64,000 nucleotides of DNA from Mesorhizobium kowhaii (GTDB lineage Bacteria > Pseudomonadota > Alphaproteobacteria > Rhizobiales > Rhizobiaceae), in assembly GCF_003253745.1 (NCBI RefSeq), contig NZ_MZXV01000076.1, positions 62,001-126,000 on the forward strand. Direction: 5' to 3'. This document shows positions 47,104 to 57,087 of this stretch, in pieces (the stretch's first letter is position 1; each line of letters starts with the position of its first letter). The notes under the pieces were generated by a model. The model had not been told where the DNA came from, ran no database searches, and saw only the letters and a list, made by a program, of their open reading frames with translations. The translations under genes and the position numbers were made by a program.

Positions 47104-47849
47104 GCCGCGCTGAGCTTGGCCATCGTCTCGTCGTCGACTTCGAAGTTGGCGTAGACGCTTTGAACGTCATCGTCATCCTCGAGCGTGGCGACCAGCTTCA
47201 TCAGCGACTGTGCCCGATCCTCGTCGACCGGAACACTGTTCTGCGGTTTCCAGATCGGCTTCACCGATTCAGCTTCACCGAGCGAGGCTTCCAGCGCCTT
47301 CGACACTTCGCCGAGATTTTCGAAAGCGCAGTAGATCGTGTGGCCTTCCTCATCGGATTCCACGTCATCGGCGCCGGCTTCGATCGCCGCATCCATCACC
47401 TTGTCGGCGCTGCCTACCGATGCCGGATAATAGATCTCGCCGGCACGATCCCACATGAACGACACCGAGCCGGTTTCGCCCATCGCCCCGCCGGCCTTGG
47501 TGAAGGCGGCGCGCACGTTCGAGGCCGAACGGTTGCGGTTGTCGGTCAGCGCTTCGACGATGACGGCGACGCCGCCGGGCCCATAGCCCTCATAGCGCAC
47601 GGCTTCGTAGTTTTCGGCATCGCCCATCGACGCCTTGTTGATGGCGCGCTGGATGTTGTCCTTCGGCATCGACACCGCCTTGGCGTTCTGCACGGCCAGG
47701 CGCAGGCGCGGGTTCATCGATGGATCGGGCGTCCCGCTCTTGGCGGCAACGGTGATTTCGCGCGCCAGCTTGGAAAACATTTTCGACCGCACCGCATCCT
47801 GGCGGCCCTTGCGGTGCATGATGTTCTTGAACTGTGAATGGCCAGCCAT
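47100..47849 (-). CDS. yebC: YebC/PmpR-family protein
   Basis: Protein of 249 aa. MAGHSQFKNIMHRKGRQDAV and YEGYGPGGVAVIVEALTDN are hallmarks. Members were described as transcriptional regulators, and newer work links them to relief of ribosome stalling at proline motifs, which would match the presence of efp in the window. In many genomes yebC lies beside ruvC; here they are 21 kb apart. Confidence 0.95.
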   Translation of the reverse strand: MAGHSQFKNIMHRKGRQDAVRSKMFSKLAREITVAAKSGTPDPSMNPRLRLAVQNAKAVSMPKDNIQRAINKASMGDAENYEAVRYEGYGPGGVAVIVEALTDNRNRSASNVRAAFTKAGGAMGETGSVSFMWDRAGEIYYPASVGSADKVMDAAIEAGADDVESDEEGHTIYCAFENLGEVSKALEASLGEAESVKPIWKPQNSVPVDEDRAQSLMKLVATLEDDDDVQSVYANFEVDDETMAKLSAA

Positions 47850-48161
47850 GGCACCCCTGTCGTCTTCTCGGCTAGAGCATCCCGAAGCGAGGTGATCTCA
47901 CCTCGTCTTCTGCAATGCTCGAATTCAAAATTTCAGAGCGTCCCAGGTGCAACTCGTGGAAGCACGGCGTTCTCTGTCGGAATGGCCGGCTTATAGATAA
48001 ATCGGCTCAATTCGTCCAGCCGCGAGGCAGTTGCAATCGCTTACGCCTCCAGGTCGGACTTCAGCCGGTCGATGATGCTGATCGCATGGCCTGCGTACTG
48101 GCTGATCAGCGATCGTGGATCTGCTTGATCCGCAGTGTGTTCCGAAGGGTGTGCTGGCCAA
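47850..48161. other. Intergenic stretch with gene remnants
   Basis: About 310 bases with no intact gene. Read leftwards, a frame at about 48043-48135 gives ISQYAGHAISIIDRLKSDLE followed by a stop, which looks like the C-terminus of a lost protein, with a likely frameshift before it. I cannot name the family. Next to it on the right lies the BrnA remnant. Confidence 0.4.
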
Positions 48162-48334
48162 CTAGAGCAAGGGGAGATCAGCGCTTAGGATCAGGCTTTT
48201 CTGCCCACGGCGAGCATGAAGCCAGTTCTCGGCCTGTGCTTCCGGAATGTCCGATGTATCATCTCGCTGTCAGGCAAATCAGCCAGCTTGGCCAACTGAT
48301 CGCGCTGATCCTGGCTAAGGTCATTGCTGGTCAT
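48162..48334 (-). pseudogene. BrnA-type antitoxin remnant
   Basis: From ATG 48334 the frame reads MTSNDLSQDQRDQLAKLADL PDSEM, typical of BrnA antitoxin N-termini. Then the continuation TSDIPEAQAENWLHARRGQ, the conserved BrnA core, is found only after shifting frame by one base, so one base has been lost at about 48262. After ARRGQ the usual DNA-binding C-terminal half is missing and the shifted frame stops at 48162. Without the shift, a 47-aa peptide ends at 48191. No BrnT toxin is adjacent. It starts 3 bases after the terC stop. Confidence 0.65.
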
Positions 48335-48337
48335 AGC

Positions 48338-49105
48338 TCAATGCCCGCCGCCGGACTTCGCCTTTCTGCGCCGCCGCGCCAGCATGTTGAGCCCTTCGAC
48401 CAGGGCCGAAAAACCCATCGCCGCGTAGATGTAGCCCTTGGGCACATGATAACCCATGCCGTCGGCGATCAGCGTCATGCCGATCATCAGCAGGAAGCCC
48501 AGCGCCAGCATGACGATGGTCGGGTTCTTGGCGATGAAGTCCGCCAGCGGTCCAGCCGCCAGCATCATCACGCTCACCGCGACGATCACGGCGATGTACA
48601 TGATGGCGATCTCGTCGGTCATGCCGACGGCGGTGATGATCGAATCGATCGAGAAGACGAGGTCGAGCAGCAGGATCTGGAAGATCGCGCCGGCGAGGCT
48701 GATCTGCAGGGTCTCACCCAGCATCGTGTCCTGGTGATCGTCGATATCGACCGTGTGATGGATCTCCTTGGTCGCCTTCCACACCAGGAACAGGCCGCCG
48801 GCAATCAGGATCAGGTCGCGCCAGGAAAAACCGTGATCGAAGGCGGTGAACACCGGCGTCGTCAGCTGGACGATGATCGAAATGGTGGCCAGCAGCACCA
48901 GCCGCATGATCAGCGCCGCCGAGATGCCAAGGCGGCGGGCGCGGGCCCTTTGCGCTTCCGGCAGCTTGTTGGTCAGGATCGAGATGAAGATCAGATTGTC
49001 GATGCCGAGCACGATCTCCAGCACCACCAGCGTCAGCAACGCGACCCAGGCCGTCGGATCGGACACGAAGTGAAAATGCGGCGCCAGGAATTCGATGAGC
49101 TGCAT
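48338..49105 (-). CDS. TerC-family membrane protein
   Basis: Protein of 255 aa with seven predicted helices. LEIVLGIDNLIFISILTNKLP and LVFSIDSIITAVGM hold the conserved membrane Asp residues that bind metal. Members export Mn2+ or metalate secreted enzymes. No manganese riboswitch was seen in the 75 bases upstream. Confidence 0.88.
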   Translation of the reverse strand: MQLIEFLAPHFHFVSDPTAWVALLTLVVLEIVLGIDNLIFISILTNKLPEAQRARARRLGISAALIMRLVLLATISIIVQLTTPVFTAFDHGFSWRDLILIAGGLFLVWKATKEIHHTVDIDDHQDTMLGETLQISLAGAIFQILLLDLVFSIDSIITAVGMTDEIAIMYIAVIVAVSVMMLAAGPLADFIAKNPTIVMLALGFLLMIGMTLIADGMGYHVPKGYIYAAMGFSALVEGLNMLARRRRKAKSGGGH

Positions 49106-49180
49106 GGAGGTCGTCCCCTCTTGTAACGATCTGAAGCAGATGTTGCCGGCAATTAGGTACTGCTTGCGTCTATATCAATG

Positions 49181-50005
49181 TCACGACCAGAAGGACGGTG
49201 CGGTTTCCTCCAGCCGCGGCCCGCGACGAAACGGCGCGATCCTCTCGGTCAATCCGGTGCGGTCGGAAATGTCGACGCCGACGCCGCACAATGTCGCCGG
49301 TCCGGTCGCTGCCTCGAAGCGCCCTTTCGGCACTTTCGACAGGAACCGGTTGAGCGGTTCCTCCTTGTCCATGCCAAGCGAGGAATCATAGTCGCCGCAC
49401 ATGCCGGCGTCGGAAATGTAACCGGTGCCGCCATTGAGGATCTGGTGATCGCCGGTCGGCTGGTGCGTGTGGGTGCCTACGACGAGACTGGCGCGGCCAT
49501 CGACGAAATGGGCGAAGCACATTTTTTCCGAGGTTGCCTCGGCGTGGAAGTCGATGATCACGGCATCCGCCTGCTCGCCGAGCGGACATGCGGCCAGCTC
49601 GCGTTCACCGGCCTGGAACGGATCGTCGAGTTCGGGATGCATGAACACCCGGCCCATGATGTTGGCGACCAGCACGCGCGCGCCGCTCCTGGCGATGTAG
49701 ACGCCGGAGCCGCGCCCGGGCGTGCCCTTGGGGAAATTGGAGGGGCGCAGGAAGCGTTCTTCGCGCGGCGCGAAGGCCAGCGCGTCGCGCTGATCCCAGA
49801 CATGGTTGCCGGTGGTGACGACATCAGCGCCGGCCGCGATCGTTTCGCGAAAGATCTCTTCGGTGATGCCGAAGCCGCCGGCGGCATTCTCGCCATTGAC
49901 GATGACGAAATCGAGTTTGAAATCGGAGATCAGTCCCGGCAGTTGTTCCCACACTGCCGTGCGTCCCGTTTTTCCCACCATGTCACCGAGGAAGAGAAGT
50001 CTCAT
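49181..50005 (-). CDS. YmdB-like (TIGR00282) metallophosphoesterase
   Basis: Protein of 274 aa. LFLGDMVGKTGR, VNGENAAGGFGIT, TTGNHVWDQ, DFHAEATSEK and GTHTHQPTGD are the metal-binding motifs in order. YmdB of Bacillus hydrolyses cyclic nucleotides in vitro. The gene lies 76 bases after 5-FCL on the same strand, a common pairing in alphaproteobacteria. The ATG at 50005 is chosen since the conserved part starts at once. Confidence 0.9.
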   Translation of the reverse strand: MRLLFLGDMVGKTGRTAVWEQLPGLISDFKLDFVIVNGENAAGGFGITEEIFRETIAAGADVVTTGNHVWDQRDALAFAPREERFLRPSNFPKGTPGRGSGVYIARSGARVLVANIMGRVFMHPELDDPFQAGERELAACPLGEQADAVIIDFHAEATSEKMCFAHFVDGRASLVVGTHTHQPTGDHQILNGGTGYISDAGMCGDYDSSLGMDKEEPLNRFLSKVPKGRFEAATGPATLCGVGVDISDRTGLTERIAPFRRGPRLEETAPSFWS

Positions 50006-50072
50006 ATGATCCCGCACCGAAGGTCAGCGAAGCAAAAGCTGCATGACGTCTGTGAAAAGATCATGCGTCCAC
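50006..50072. repeat. Intergenic repeat related to about 35620-35690
   Basis: CCCGCACCGAAGGTCAGCGA followed by AGCAAAA and, 30 bases on, AAGATCATGC aligns with the second module after efp. It fills most of the 76-base gap between 5-FCL and the YmdB-like gene. Confidence 0.55.
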
Positions 50073-50081
50073 TATGCTTAT

Positions 50082-50672
50082 CTACAATTTTGGCGCGAAG
50101 CGGCGCAACCCGCTCTCGGTGAGTATTTCCGCGATGACGACATCGTGGTCCTCATCCGGCACCAGCGCCACCTCCTGGCAGTCGAAGGCGATGCCGATCA
50201 ATCGGGGCGCCTGCCCCTTGTCGATCAGCTTGGCGATGGCACGGTCGTAGTAGCCGGCACCGTAGCCGATGCGATGGCCGCGCGCGTCGAAGGCGGCGAG
50301 CGGCACCAGCATCACTGTGGGGTCGAGCACCTCGGCCTCCTCATGCGGGCCGACCGTGCCGAAACCCATCTCGACCATCGGCGCGCCGCGCACCAATTCG
50401 CGAAAGACGATGGTGGTCTTGTCGAGGATCGCCGGCAGGCAAAGCCTTGCCCCTTGCTCGCGCAAGGCAAACATCAGCGGCCGGACGTCGACTTCCGAAC
50501 GCATCGGCCAGAAGCCGGAGACGATCTGACCAGGCTCGACAGCGAGGTGATCGCGCGCCGTCTCCGCCATTTCGAGAGCGATCTCCACCCGCCAGAATTC
50601 ATCGAGCGCGTCGCGGCGAGCCAGCGCTTCAATGCGCAGGTGTTTCTTCAGGCTTCGTGATTGCATCGTCAT
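50082..50672 (-). CDS. 5-formyltetrahydrofolate cyclo-ligase
   Basis: Protein of 196 aa. The N-terminal LKKHLRIEALARRD, GFWPMRSEVDVRPL and the ATP/substrate loop RIGYGAGYYDRAIA identify the family. It converts 5-formyl-THF to 5,10-methenyl-THF. In proteobacteria the gene usually follows 6S RNA; here a rightward peptidase gene lies between them. Confidence 0.92.
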   Translation of the reverse strand: MTMQSRSLKKHLRIEALARRDALDEFWRVEIALEMAETARDHLAVEPGQIVSGFWPMRSEVDVRPLMFALREQGARLCLPAILDKTTIVFRELVRGAPMVEMGFGTVGPHEEAEVLDPTVMLVPLAAFDARGHRIGYGAGYYDRAIAKLIDKGQAPRLIGIAFDCQEVALVPDEDHDVVIAEILTESGLRRFAPKL

Positions 50673-50742
50673 GGCGCCTTTATAAAAGCGTCAGTCCCAG
50701 ATTGTCACTCACCCTAAACCGATGTCGCACTAATGTGCTTCC

Positions 50743-51705
50743 ATGTCCCACCTTTATCCCGCGATCGAACCCTATGAGCACGGCACGCTCGATGTCGGCG
50801 ACGGCTGCCGCATCTATTGGGAATGCTGTGGCGCGCCGCGGGGAAAACCGGCTGTTGTCGTGCATGGCGGGCCGGGCTCGGGCGCATCAGTGACAGCACG
50901 GCGCTATTTCGATCCACAGATCTACCGCATCGTGTTGTTCGACCAGCGCGGCGCCGGGCGCAGCCTGCCCCATGCAAGCGAACCCGGAGTTGACCTTTCG
51001 GCAAACACGACCGCTCATCTCGTCGCCGATATCGAACGTCTACGGCTTCATCTCGGCATCGACCGCTGGCTGATACTGGGCGGCTCGTGGGGCTCGACCT
51101 TGGCTCTGGCCTACGCCCGGCTGTATAGTGAGCGCATCACCGAAATGATCCTCAACAGCATAGCAACGACGACGCTTGCGGAGATCGACTGGATCAACCG
51201 TGGCGTCGGTGCCTTCTTTCCCGATGCCTGGCAGCGCTTTTGCGAAGCGGTGCCGGCCAACGACCGCGCGGGCGATCTTGCCGACGCCTTCCACCGCCTG
51301 CTCATGCACCCTGATCCCGATATCCATCACCAGGCAGCCCGCGACTGGTGCGACTGGGAAATGGCCATCGTTGCCGTTCGCAGCGACCACACGCCGAATC
51401 CGCGCTACCAGGAGCCGGCCTTCCGGCTGGGCTTTTCCCGCCTTGTCACCCACTACTGGCGCAACCGGGCCTGGCTGGAAGATGGCATCCTGACGCGCGA
51501 TGCAGATCGGCTCGGGCACATCCCCGCGGTTCTGATTCATGGCCGGCTCGATCTCGGCGGTCCCCTGATAACGCCGTGGACCCTGCACCGAAACTGGCCC
51601 GGCAGCGAACTCGTCCTTGTCAGCGACGCCGGACACGATGCGCGCGACCCCGGCATGAGCGAGGCTATAGTCGCGGCTACAGACAGATTTGGCAGGCACG
51701 GATAG
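50743..51705 (+). CDS. pip: Proline iminopeptidase
   Basis: Protein of 320 aa with an alpha/beta-hydrolase fold. Oxyanion motif HGGPGSGAS, FDQRGAGRSLP, nucleophile elbow GGSWGSTLALAYA, acid in HGRLDLGGP and a His in DAGHDA form a complete catalytic triad. It removes N-terminal proline from peptides. It is on the opposite strand to both 5-FCL and 6S RNA, suggesting a later insertion between them. Confidence 0.9.
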   Translation: MSHLYPAIEPYEHGTLDVGDGCRIYWECCGAPRGKPAVVVHGGPGSGASVTARRYFDPQIYRIVLFDQRGAGRSLPHASEPGVDLSANTTAHLVADIERLRLHLGIDRWLILGGSWGSTLALAYARLYSERITEMILNSIATTTLAEIDWINRGVGAFFPDAWQRFCEAVPANDRAGDLADAFHRLLMHPDPDIHHQAARDWCDWEMAIVAVRSDHTPNPRYQEPAFRLGFSRLVTHYWRNRAWLEDGILTRDADRLGHIPAVLIHGRLDLGGPLITPWTLHRNWPGSELVLVSDAGHDARDPGMSEAIVAATDRFGRHG

Positions 51706-51734
51706 TGCCCGGTAGCGACTGTATTCGTTTGGGG

Positions 51735-51894
51735 AAAGTGACGATCCACACAACCGGTGGAGAGAGCGATCCCGGGAACCTACAAAGTAGGTGGGCGCCG
51801 TGTGAGAAAACCCACGGGTCTTCCCAGGGACAGCTCCCTAAGGATCGTTAAGGCCCCGGGGAAAATGTTCTCCTGCCGGGAAGCACAGACCGTC
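51735..51894 (-). ncRNA. ssrS: 6S RNA
   Basis: Read leftwards, the sequence contains CGGCGCCCACCTAC-TTTGTAGGTTCCCGGG, a hairpin (CCTAC/GTAGG) with flanks characteristic of alphaproteobacterial 6S RNA, and long-range pairing ACGATCC (51841-region) with GGATCGT (51741-51747). TATATT at 51901-51906 would be the -10 box, placing the 5' end near 51894. The position near the 5-FCL gene on the same strand is the usual one. 6S RNA mimics open promoter DNA and sequesters RNA polymerase. Ends are approximate to about 10 bases. Confidence 0.72.
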
Positions 51895-52043
51895 CCACCC
51901 AATATAGGCTGCTGGTCGACCAAGCGCCAGTGAGACTGGCATTCTTTCCGTGTCGGGTTCACAGCCTCGCCGCCGCCAAAAAGCCACCCTTGCACAGGCA
52001 GGGCAGCGTCCTTACGGTCGTCATGACCAACCAGGGAGCAACA

Positions 52044-52883
52044 ATGCGTTTCGAAGGCACGGCGGCCTATGTCGCCGACAAGGATCTGATGGTGGCGGTC
52101 AACGCGGCGATCGCGCTGGAACGGCCCTTGCTGGTCAAGGGCGAGCCCGGCACCGGCAAGACGGAACTCGCGCGCCAAGTTGCGGCGGCACTCGGCCTCG
52201 ACCTCATCGAATGGCACGTCAAGTCAACCACAAGGGCGCAGCAGGGCCTCTACGAGTACGACGCCGTCTCGCGGCTGCGCGACAGCCAGCTTGGCGATGA
52301 CCGCTTTAACGACATCAGGAACTACATCAAGCGCGGCAAGCTTTGGGAGGCTTTCGCGGCCGGCAAGAAGGTCGTGCTTCTGATCGACGAGATCGACAAG
52401 GCCGATATCGAGTTCCCCAACGATCTGCTGCAGGAGCTCGATCGGATGGAGTTCTTCGTCTACGAGACCGGCGAGACGATCCGCGCCGCGGTCAGGCCGA
52501 TCGTCATCATCACCTCCAACAACGAGAAGGAGCTGCCGGACGCCTTCCTGCGCCGCTGCTTCTTCCACTATATCCGCTTCCCGGACGTCGACACGCTGCA
52601 CAAAATCGTCGACGTGCACTATCCCGGCATCAAGCAGAACCTGGTGCGGGCGGCGCTGACGCAGTTCTACGAGATCCGCGAGGTGCCCGGCCTGAAGAAG
52701 AAGCCATCGACCTCCGAGGCGCTCGACTGGATCCGCCTGCTGGTCGCCGACGACATCGCGCCGGAAGACCTGCGCGCCGACCCGAAGAACGCCCTGCCCA
52801 AGCTGCATGGTGCGTTGCTGAAGAACGAACAGGACGTGCATCTGTTCGAGCGGCTGGCCTTCATGGCGAGGCGGCAGGGCTAG
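52044..52883 (+). CDS. MoxR-type AAA+ ATPase
   Basis: Protein of 279 aa. Walker A GEPGTGKTELA is at residues about 32-42, Walker B VVLLIDEIDKADIEFP follows, and TSNNEKELPDAFLRRC contains sensor and Arg finger. MoxR proteins act as chaperones for metal-enzyme maturation together with a VWA protein, which here is the CoxE-type gene at 54468. AGGGAG lies before ATG 52044; upstream frame extends into the 6S region and is not used. Confidence 0.9.
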   Translation: MRFEGTAAYVADKDLMVAVNAAIALERPLLVKGEPGTGKTELARQVAAALGLDLIEWHVKSTTRAQQGLYEYDAVSRLRDSQLGDDRFNDIRNYIKRGKLWEAFAAGKKVVLLIDEIDKADIEFPNDLLQELDRMEFFVYETGETIRAAVRPIVIITSNNEKELPDAFLRRCFFHYIRFPDVDTLHKIVDVHYPGIKQNLVRAALTQFYEIREVPGLKKKPSTSEALDWIRLLVADDIAPEDLRADPKNALPKLHGALLKNEQDVHLFERLAFMARRQG

Positions 52884-52908
52884 GGCGATCCGCGCAGGTG
52901 TCGAGCGG

Positions 52909-53160
52909 CTACGAGCAGACCTCGCCAGCGGTCTGAGCGGAATGCTGCCCCCTTCCCTCCTTCGGCGCGACAGTCTTCGCGCCGAAGATGATGAAGCTGA
53001 TGACGGCGAGAGCAAGAACGCCGATCCCGCTATAGAGCATGACCCAGCCAAAACCGTTGACCAGGGCGGCATGCGCGATGGCGCCGGATGGATCGAGGGT
53101 CGCGAGCCTGGGCGAGCCCTGCGCGAGGCTGTCGAGGTTTCCGGTGGCGATCTTTTCCGC
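52909..53160 (-). pseudogene. MFS transporter 3' remnant
   Basis: The leftward frame ends with an MFS-like (DHA2-type) final helix, LVNGFGWVMLYSGIGVLALA, and a short hydrophilic tail. The rest of the transporter (about 10-13 helices) is missing; upstream the frame runs into sequence antisense to a LysR gene. It is therefore a fragment. The boundary is approximate. Confidence 0.65.
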
Positions 53161-53187
53161 CAGCGCGCAATTCGCCGGGGTCGAAGG

Positions 53188-53934
53188 CGCCGGCTCGAAG
53201 AGAAGCTCGGGGCGCGTTTGATCGAACGAACCCCGCGCCGCGTTCGCCTGTCGGCAAGGGGAGCGGTTTTTCTCCCGGCGGCCCGCGAATTCCTTGCCGC
53301 CCACGAACGCGCCATCACGGAGTTTTCCGAGGCGCCGTGTCGCCTTGCACTCGGCTTTGTCGACCACGTCGCGGGGCCCGAGCTTTCCATACTGATAGCC
53401 CAGCTTCATGCCCACGATCCGTCGCTCGCGCTCAGTATAAGGATCGATACCAGTTCTTTGCTGGAGGAAGCTTTCGATCGCGGCGAACTCGATGCGGTGA
53501 TCGTGCACCAGGAAGATGACAGTCGCGGGGGCGAAGCCTTGTCGCGCACCCATTATGGCTGGTTCGCGGCCCCAGCCTTCGAATGGCGACCCGGAACACC
53601 CTTGCGCCTGGCTCTTTTAAGCACCGTATGCAACTGCCCGGACCGCCTGAGAGCGGTCGAGGCGCTGGATAAAGCAGGCATTGCCTGGAACGTGGCTTTC
53701 GTCGGCGGCGGCGGCGCGGCTGTCAACATCGCGGTATCGGCCGGCTTCGTCGTTTCCGCCCTCGCCCAGCGTGTCGTTCCCCCTGGCTTGGTCGAGGTAG
53801 GCCGCGAACTCGGCCTGCCACCCATTCCCCCTTCCGAGATCGTCTTGCATTCGCACGCCTTGGCGCCGCGGGCGCGAGAGGCGCTGCATATGCTCGCGAC
53901 CGCTTTTCGCGAGTATAATTTGCCGGCGGGGTAG
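53188..53934 (+). pseudogene. LysR regulator lacking its HTH
   Basis: The rightward frame begins to match LysR at RRLEEKLGARLIERTPRRVR, the end of the HTH region, and continues through an intact effector domain to the stop at 53934. The first 40 or so residues with the DNA-recognition helix are gone; upstream the same frame runs through sequence antisense to the MFS remnant. Without an HTH it cannot act as a normal regulator. The junction with the MFS remnant is at about 53160-53188. Confidence 0.7.
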
Positions 53935-54013
53935 GCCGGCGGGGTAGGCAAGGGTGTTCCTGATCCCGGTTCTGTTGGTATGGATCGGGTCCAGACTTCA
54001 GAGAGGGATCGAA

Positions 54014-54460
54014 ATGACCGAGATCACTGTCCGCCCGCTTGCTCAGTCCGACCACGCCGACTGGCGGCGTCTGTGGACCGACTACCTGACCTTCTACGAA
54101 ACCAAGCTGCCGGAGGAAGTCTACGTCGTCACCTGGAAGCGGCTGTTCACGGCGGGTGAGTTCGAGCCGAAGGGTTTTATCGCCACGCTTGACGGCAAGG
54201 CCGTCGGCCTGACCCATTATCTCTATCACCGCTCCTGCTGGGCGGAGCAGAACAACTGCTATCTGCAGGACCTGTTCGCCGACCCGGACGTGCGCGGCAA
54301 GGGCATCGGTGCGGCGCTGATCGAGGCGGTTAAGCAGGAAGCAGCCGGGATCGGCGTCAAGAATGTCTACTGGATGACGCACGAGACCAATGCCACGGCA
54401 CGCAAGCTCTACGACCATGTGGCGCGCCGGACCGGCTTCATCGAGTATGATTTGCTGTAG
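54014..54460 (+). CDS. GNAT-family N-acetyltransferase
   Basis: Protein of 148 aa. The acetyl-CoA loop LFADPDVRGKGIGAALIEAV (residues about 88-107) carries the Q/RxxGxG/A motif. Members acetylate amines on small molecules or proteins; the substrate is unknown. GAGAGGGA precedes the ATG at 54014. It begins 7 bases before the CoxE-type gene's start region and is probably co-transcribed with it. Confidence 0.82.
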   Translation: MTEITVRPLAQSDHADWRRLWTDYLTFYETKLPEEVYVVTWKRLFTAGEFEPKGFIATLDGKAVGLTHYLYHRSCWAEQNNCYLQDLFADPDVRGKGIGAALIEAVKQEAAGIGVKNVYWMTHETNATARKLYDHVARRTGFIEYDLL

Positions 54461-54467
54461 ATAGACC

Positions 54468-55658
<1,191 letters not shown>

Positions 55659-55680
55659 ATAGCTACTGACAGGAAAAACG

Positions 55681-56478
55681 ATGACCTGCTTTCTCTGCCT
55701 GCAATGCGGCGTCCAGTTCGCGGCAACAGAGGCACCGCCGAACCGCTGCCCGATCTGCGAGGACGAGCGGCAATATGTGCGCTGGGAAGGCCAGGCGTGG
55801 ATCACACCGCAAGAGCTCGCTGCCGGTCACCGGGTTATGGTCAGGGACGACGCCGGCGTTCTTGCCTTCGGCATTGAGCCGCGCTTCGCCATCGGCCAGC
55901 GCGCGTTGCTGGCGCAGACGCCGCACGGCAACGTGCTGTGGGACTGCATCTCGATGGTCAGCGACGAGGCGGTGGCCGAGATCAACCGCCGCGGCGGCCT
56001 GGCAGCGATCGCCATCTCGCACTGCCACTTCTACTCGGCGATGATCGAATGGAGCGAGGCGTTTGGCGGCGTGCCGATCTATCTCCATGCCGACGACCGC
56101 CAATGGATCCTACGGCCGCACAAGGCGATCGTCAGTTGGGAGGGCGAGACGCGCGCGATAAACCCATCGCTGACACTCATCCGCTGCGGTGGTCATTTTG
56201 CCGGAAGCCAGGTGCTGCACTGGAAGCGCGATGGCGGCAACGCCATCCTGACCGGCGATACGGTGCAGGTGACGCCGACGCGCCGCCATGTCAGCTTCAT
56301 GTACAGCTATCCCAATTACATTCCGCTCAACGCAGCGGCCGTGCGCCGCATCGCGGTGGCGCTGGACTCGTTCGCATTCGACGATATCTACGGCGCATGG
56401 TGGAACCAGAATGTCATTGGGGATGCAAAAGCGGCATTCGATACATCGGTCGCACGCTATCTTGCAGCCATCGCATGA
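55681..56478 (+). CDS. MBL-fold protein with N-terminal zinc ribbon
   Basis: Protein of 265 aa. The N-terminus has a CLQC...CPIC zinc-ribbon pattern (residues about 6-27), then a beta-lactamase-like fold. The usual HxHxDH reads SHCHFYS, losing Asp and the second-metal His; GGHFAGSQ and LTGDTV supply the other ligands. A one-metal or non-hydrolytic protein is likely. It starts 22 bases after the CoxE-type gene. Confidence 0.78.
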   Translation: MTCFLCLQCGVQFAATEAPPNRCPICEDERQYVRWEGQAWITPQELAAGHRVMVRDDAGVLAFGIEPRFAIGQRALLAQTPHGNVLWDCISMVSDEAVAEINRRGGLAAIAISHCHFYSAMIEWSEAFGGVPIYLHADDRQWILRPHKAIVSWEGETRAINPSLTLIRCGGHFAGSQVLHWKRDGGNAILTGDTVQVTPTRRHVSFMYSYPNYIPLNAAAVRRIAVALDSFAFDDIYGAWWNQNVIGDAKAAFDTSVARYLAAIA

Positions 56479-56579
56479 AAGCGCGATCGAAAATGCGGGC
56501 AAACCCGGTAACAAATGCCTATCTTGGTGCGAATATGAGCTTGCAATCAACAACGAGCCGGCAAGGCTGAGGAGATCAA

Positions 56580-56984
56580 ATGGACACCCACACCTACCCC
56601 GTCACCCGCACCGACGCCGAATGGCGCGCCCGGCTGACGCCGGAGCAATACGCCGTCATGCGCGGCCACGGCACCGAGCGGCCGGGAAGCTGTGCTTTGC
56701 TCTACGAGAAGCGCGCCGGCACGTTTTCCTGCGTCGGCTGCGACCAGCCGCTGTTCGAATCCAAGCTGAAGTTCGAGAGCGGCACCGGCTGGCCAAGCTT
56801 CAACGACCCGGTGCCGGGCTCGGTCGAGAACACCGTCGACCGCAGCTATGGTATGGTCCGCACCGAATGCCATTGCGCCCGCTGCGGCAGCCATCTCGGC
56901 CATGTCTTCGAGGACGGCCCGCCGCCGACCGGCCTGCGCTACTGCATCAATGGCGTGGCGCTGAAATTCGAGCCGGCGGCTTAA
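56580..56984 (+). CDS. msrB: Peptide methionine-(R)-sulfoxide reductase
   Basis: Protein of 134 aa. Zinc cysteines Cys51/Cys54 (SCVGC) and Cys99/Cys102 (CHCARC), GTGWPSF, and catalytic Cys122 in RYCING are all present. It repairs oxidised methionine. A terminator follows at 57012. Confidence 0.95.
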   Translation: MDTHTYPVTRTDAEWRARLTPEQYAVMRGHGTERPGSCALLYEKRAGTFSCVGCDQPLFESKLKFESGTGWPSFNDPVPGSVENTVDRSYGMVRTECHCARCGSHLGHVFEDGPPPTGLRYCINGVALKFEPAA

Positions 56985-57011
56985 GCCCAACACGATCGCT
57001 GGATGGATGGG

Positions 57012-57036
57012 AAGGGCGGCTGCGGCTGCCCTTTTT
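57012..57036 (+). terminator. Terminator of msrB
   Basis: Stem AAGGGCGGC / GCTGCCCTT (one mismatch) followed by TTTTT. It begins 28 bases after the msrB stop. Confidence 0.75.
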
Positions 57037-57087
57037 GGTTGCGCGGCAGGAAGCCCGGCGAACGCGCCAGGCGCCATGTCCGCGCTG

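Noticed and set aside
49106..49180. Manganese (yybP-ykoY) riboswitch before terC
   Set aside because: The gap is only 75 bases and lacks the expected conserved loops.
53188..53934. A functional LysR gene using the longer open frame from 52942
   Set aside because: The upstream part of that frame is antisense to the MFS remnant and does not resemble an HTH; the regulator is truncated.
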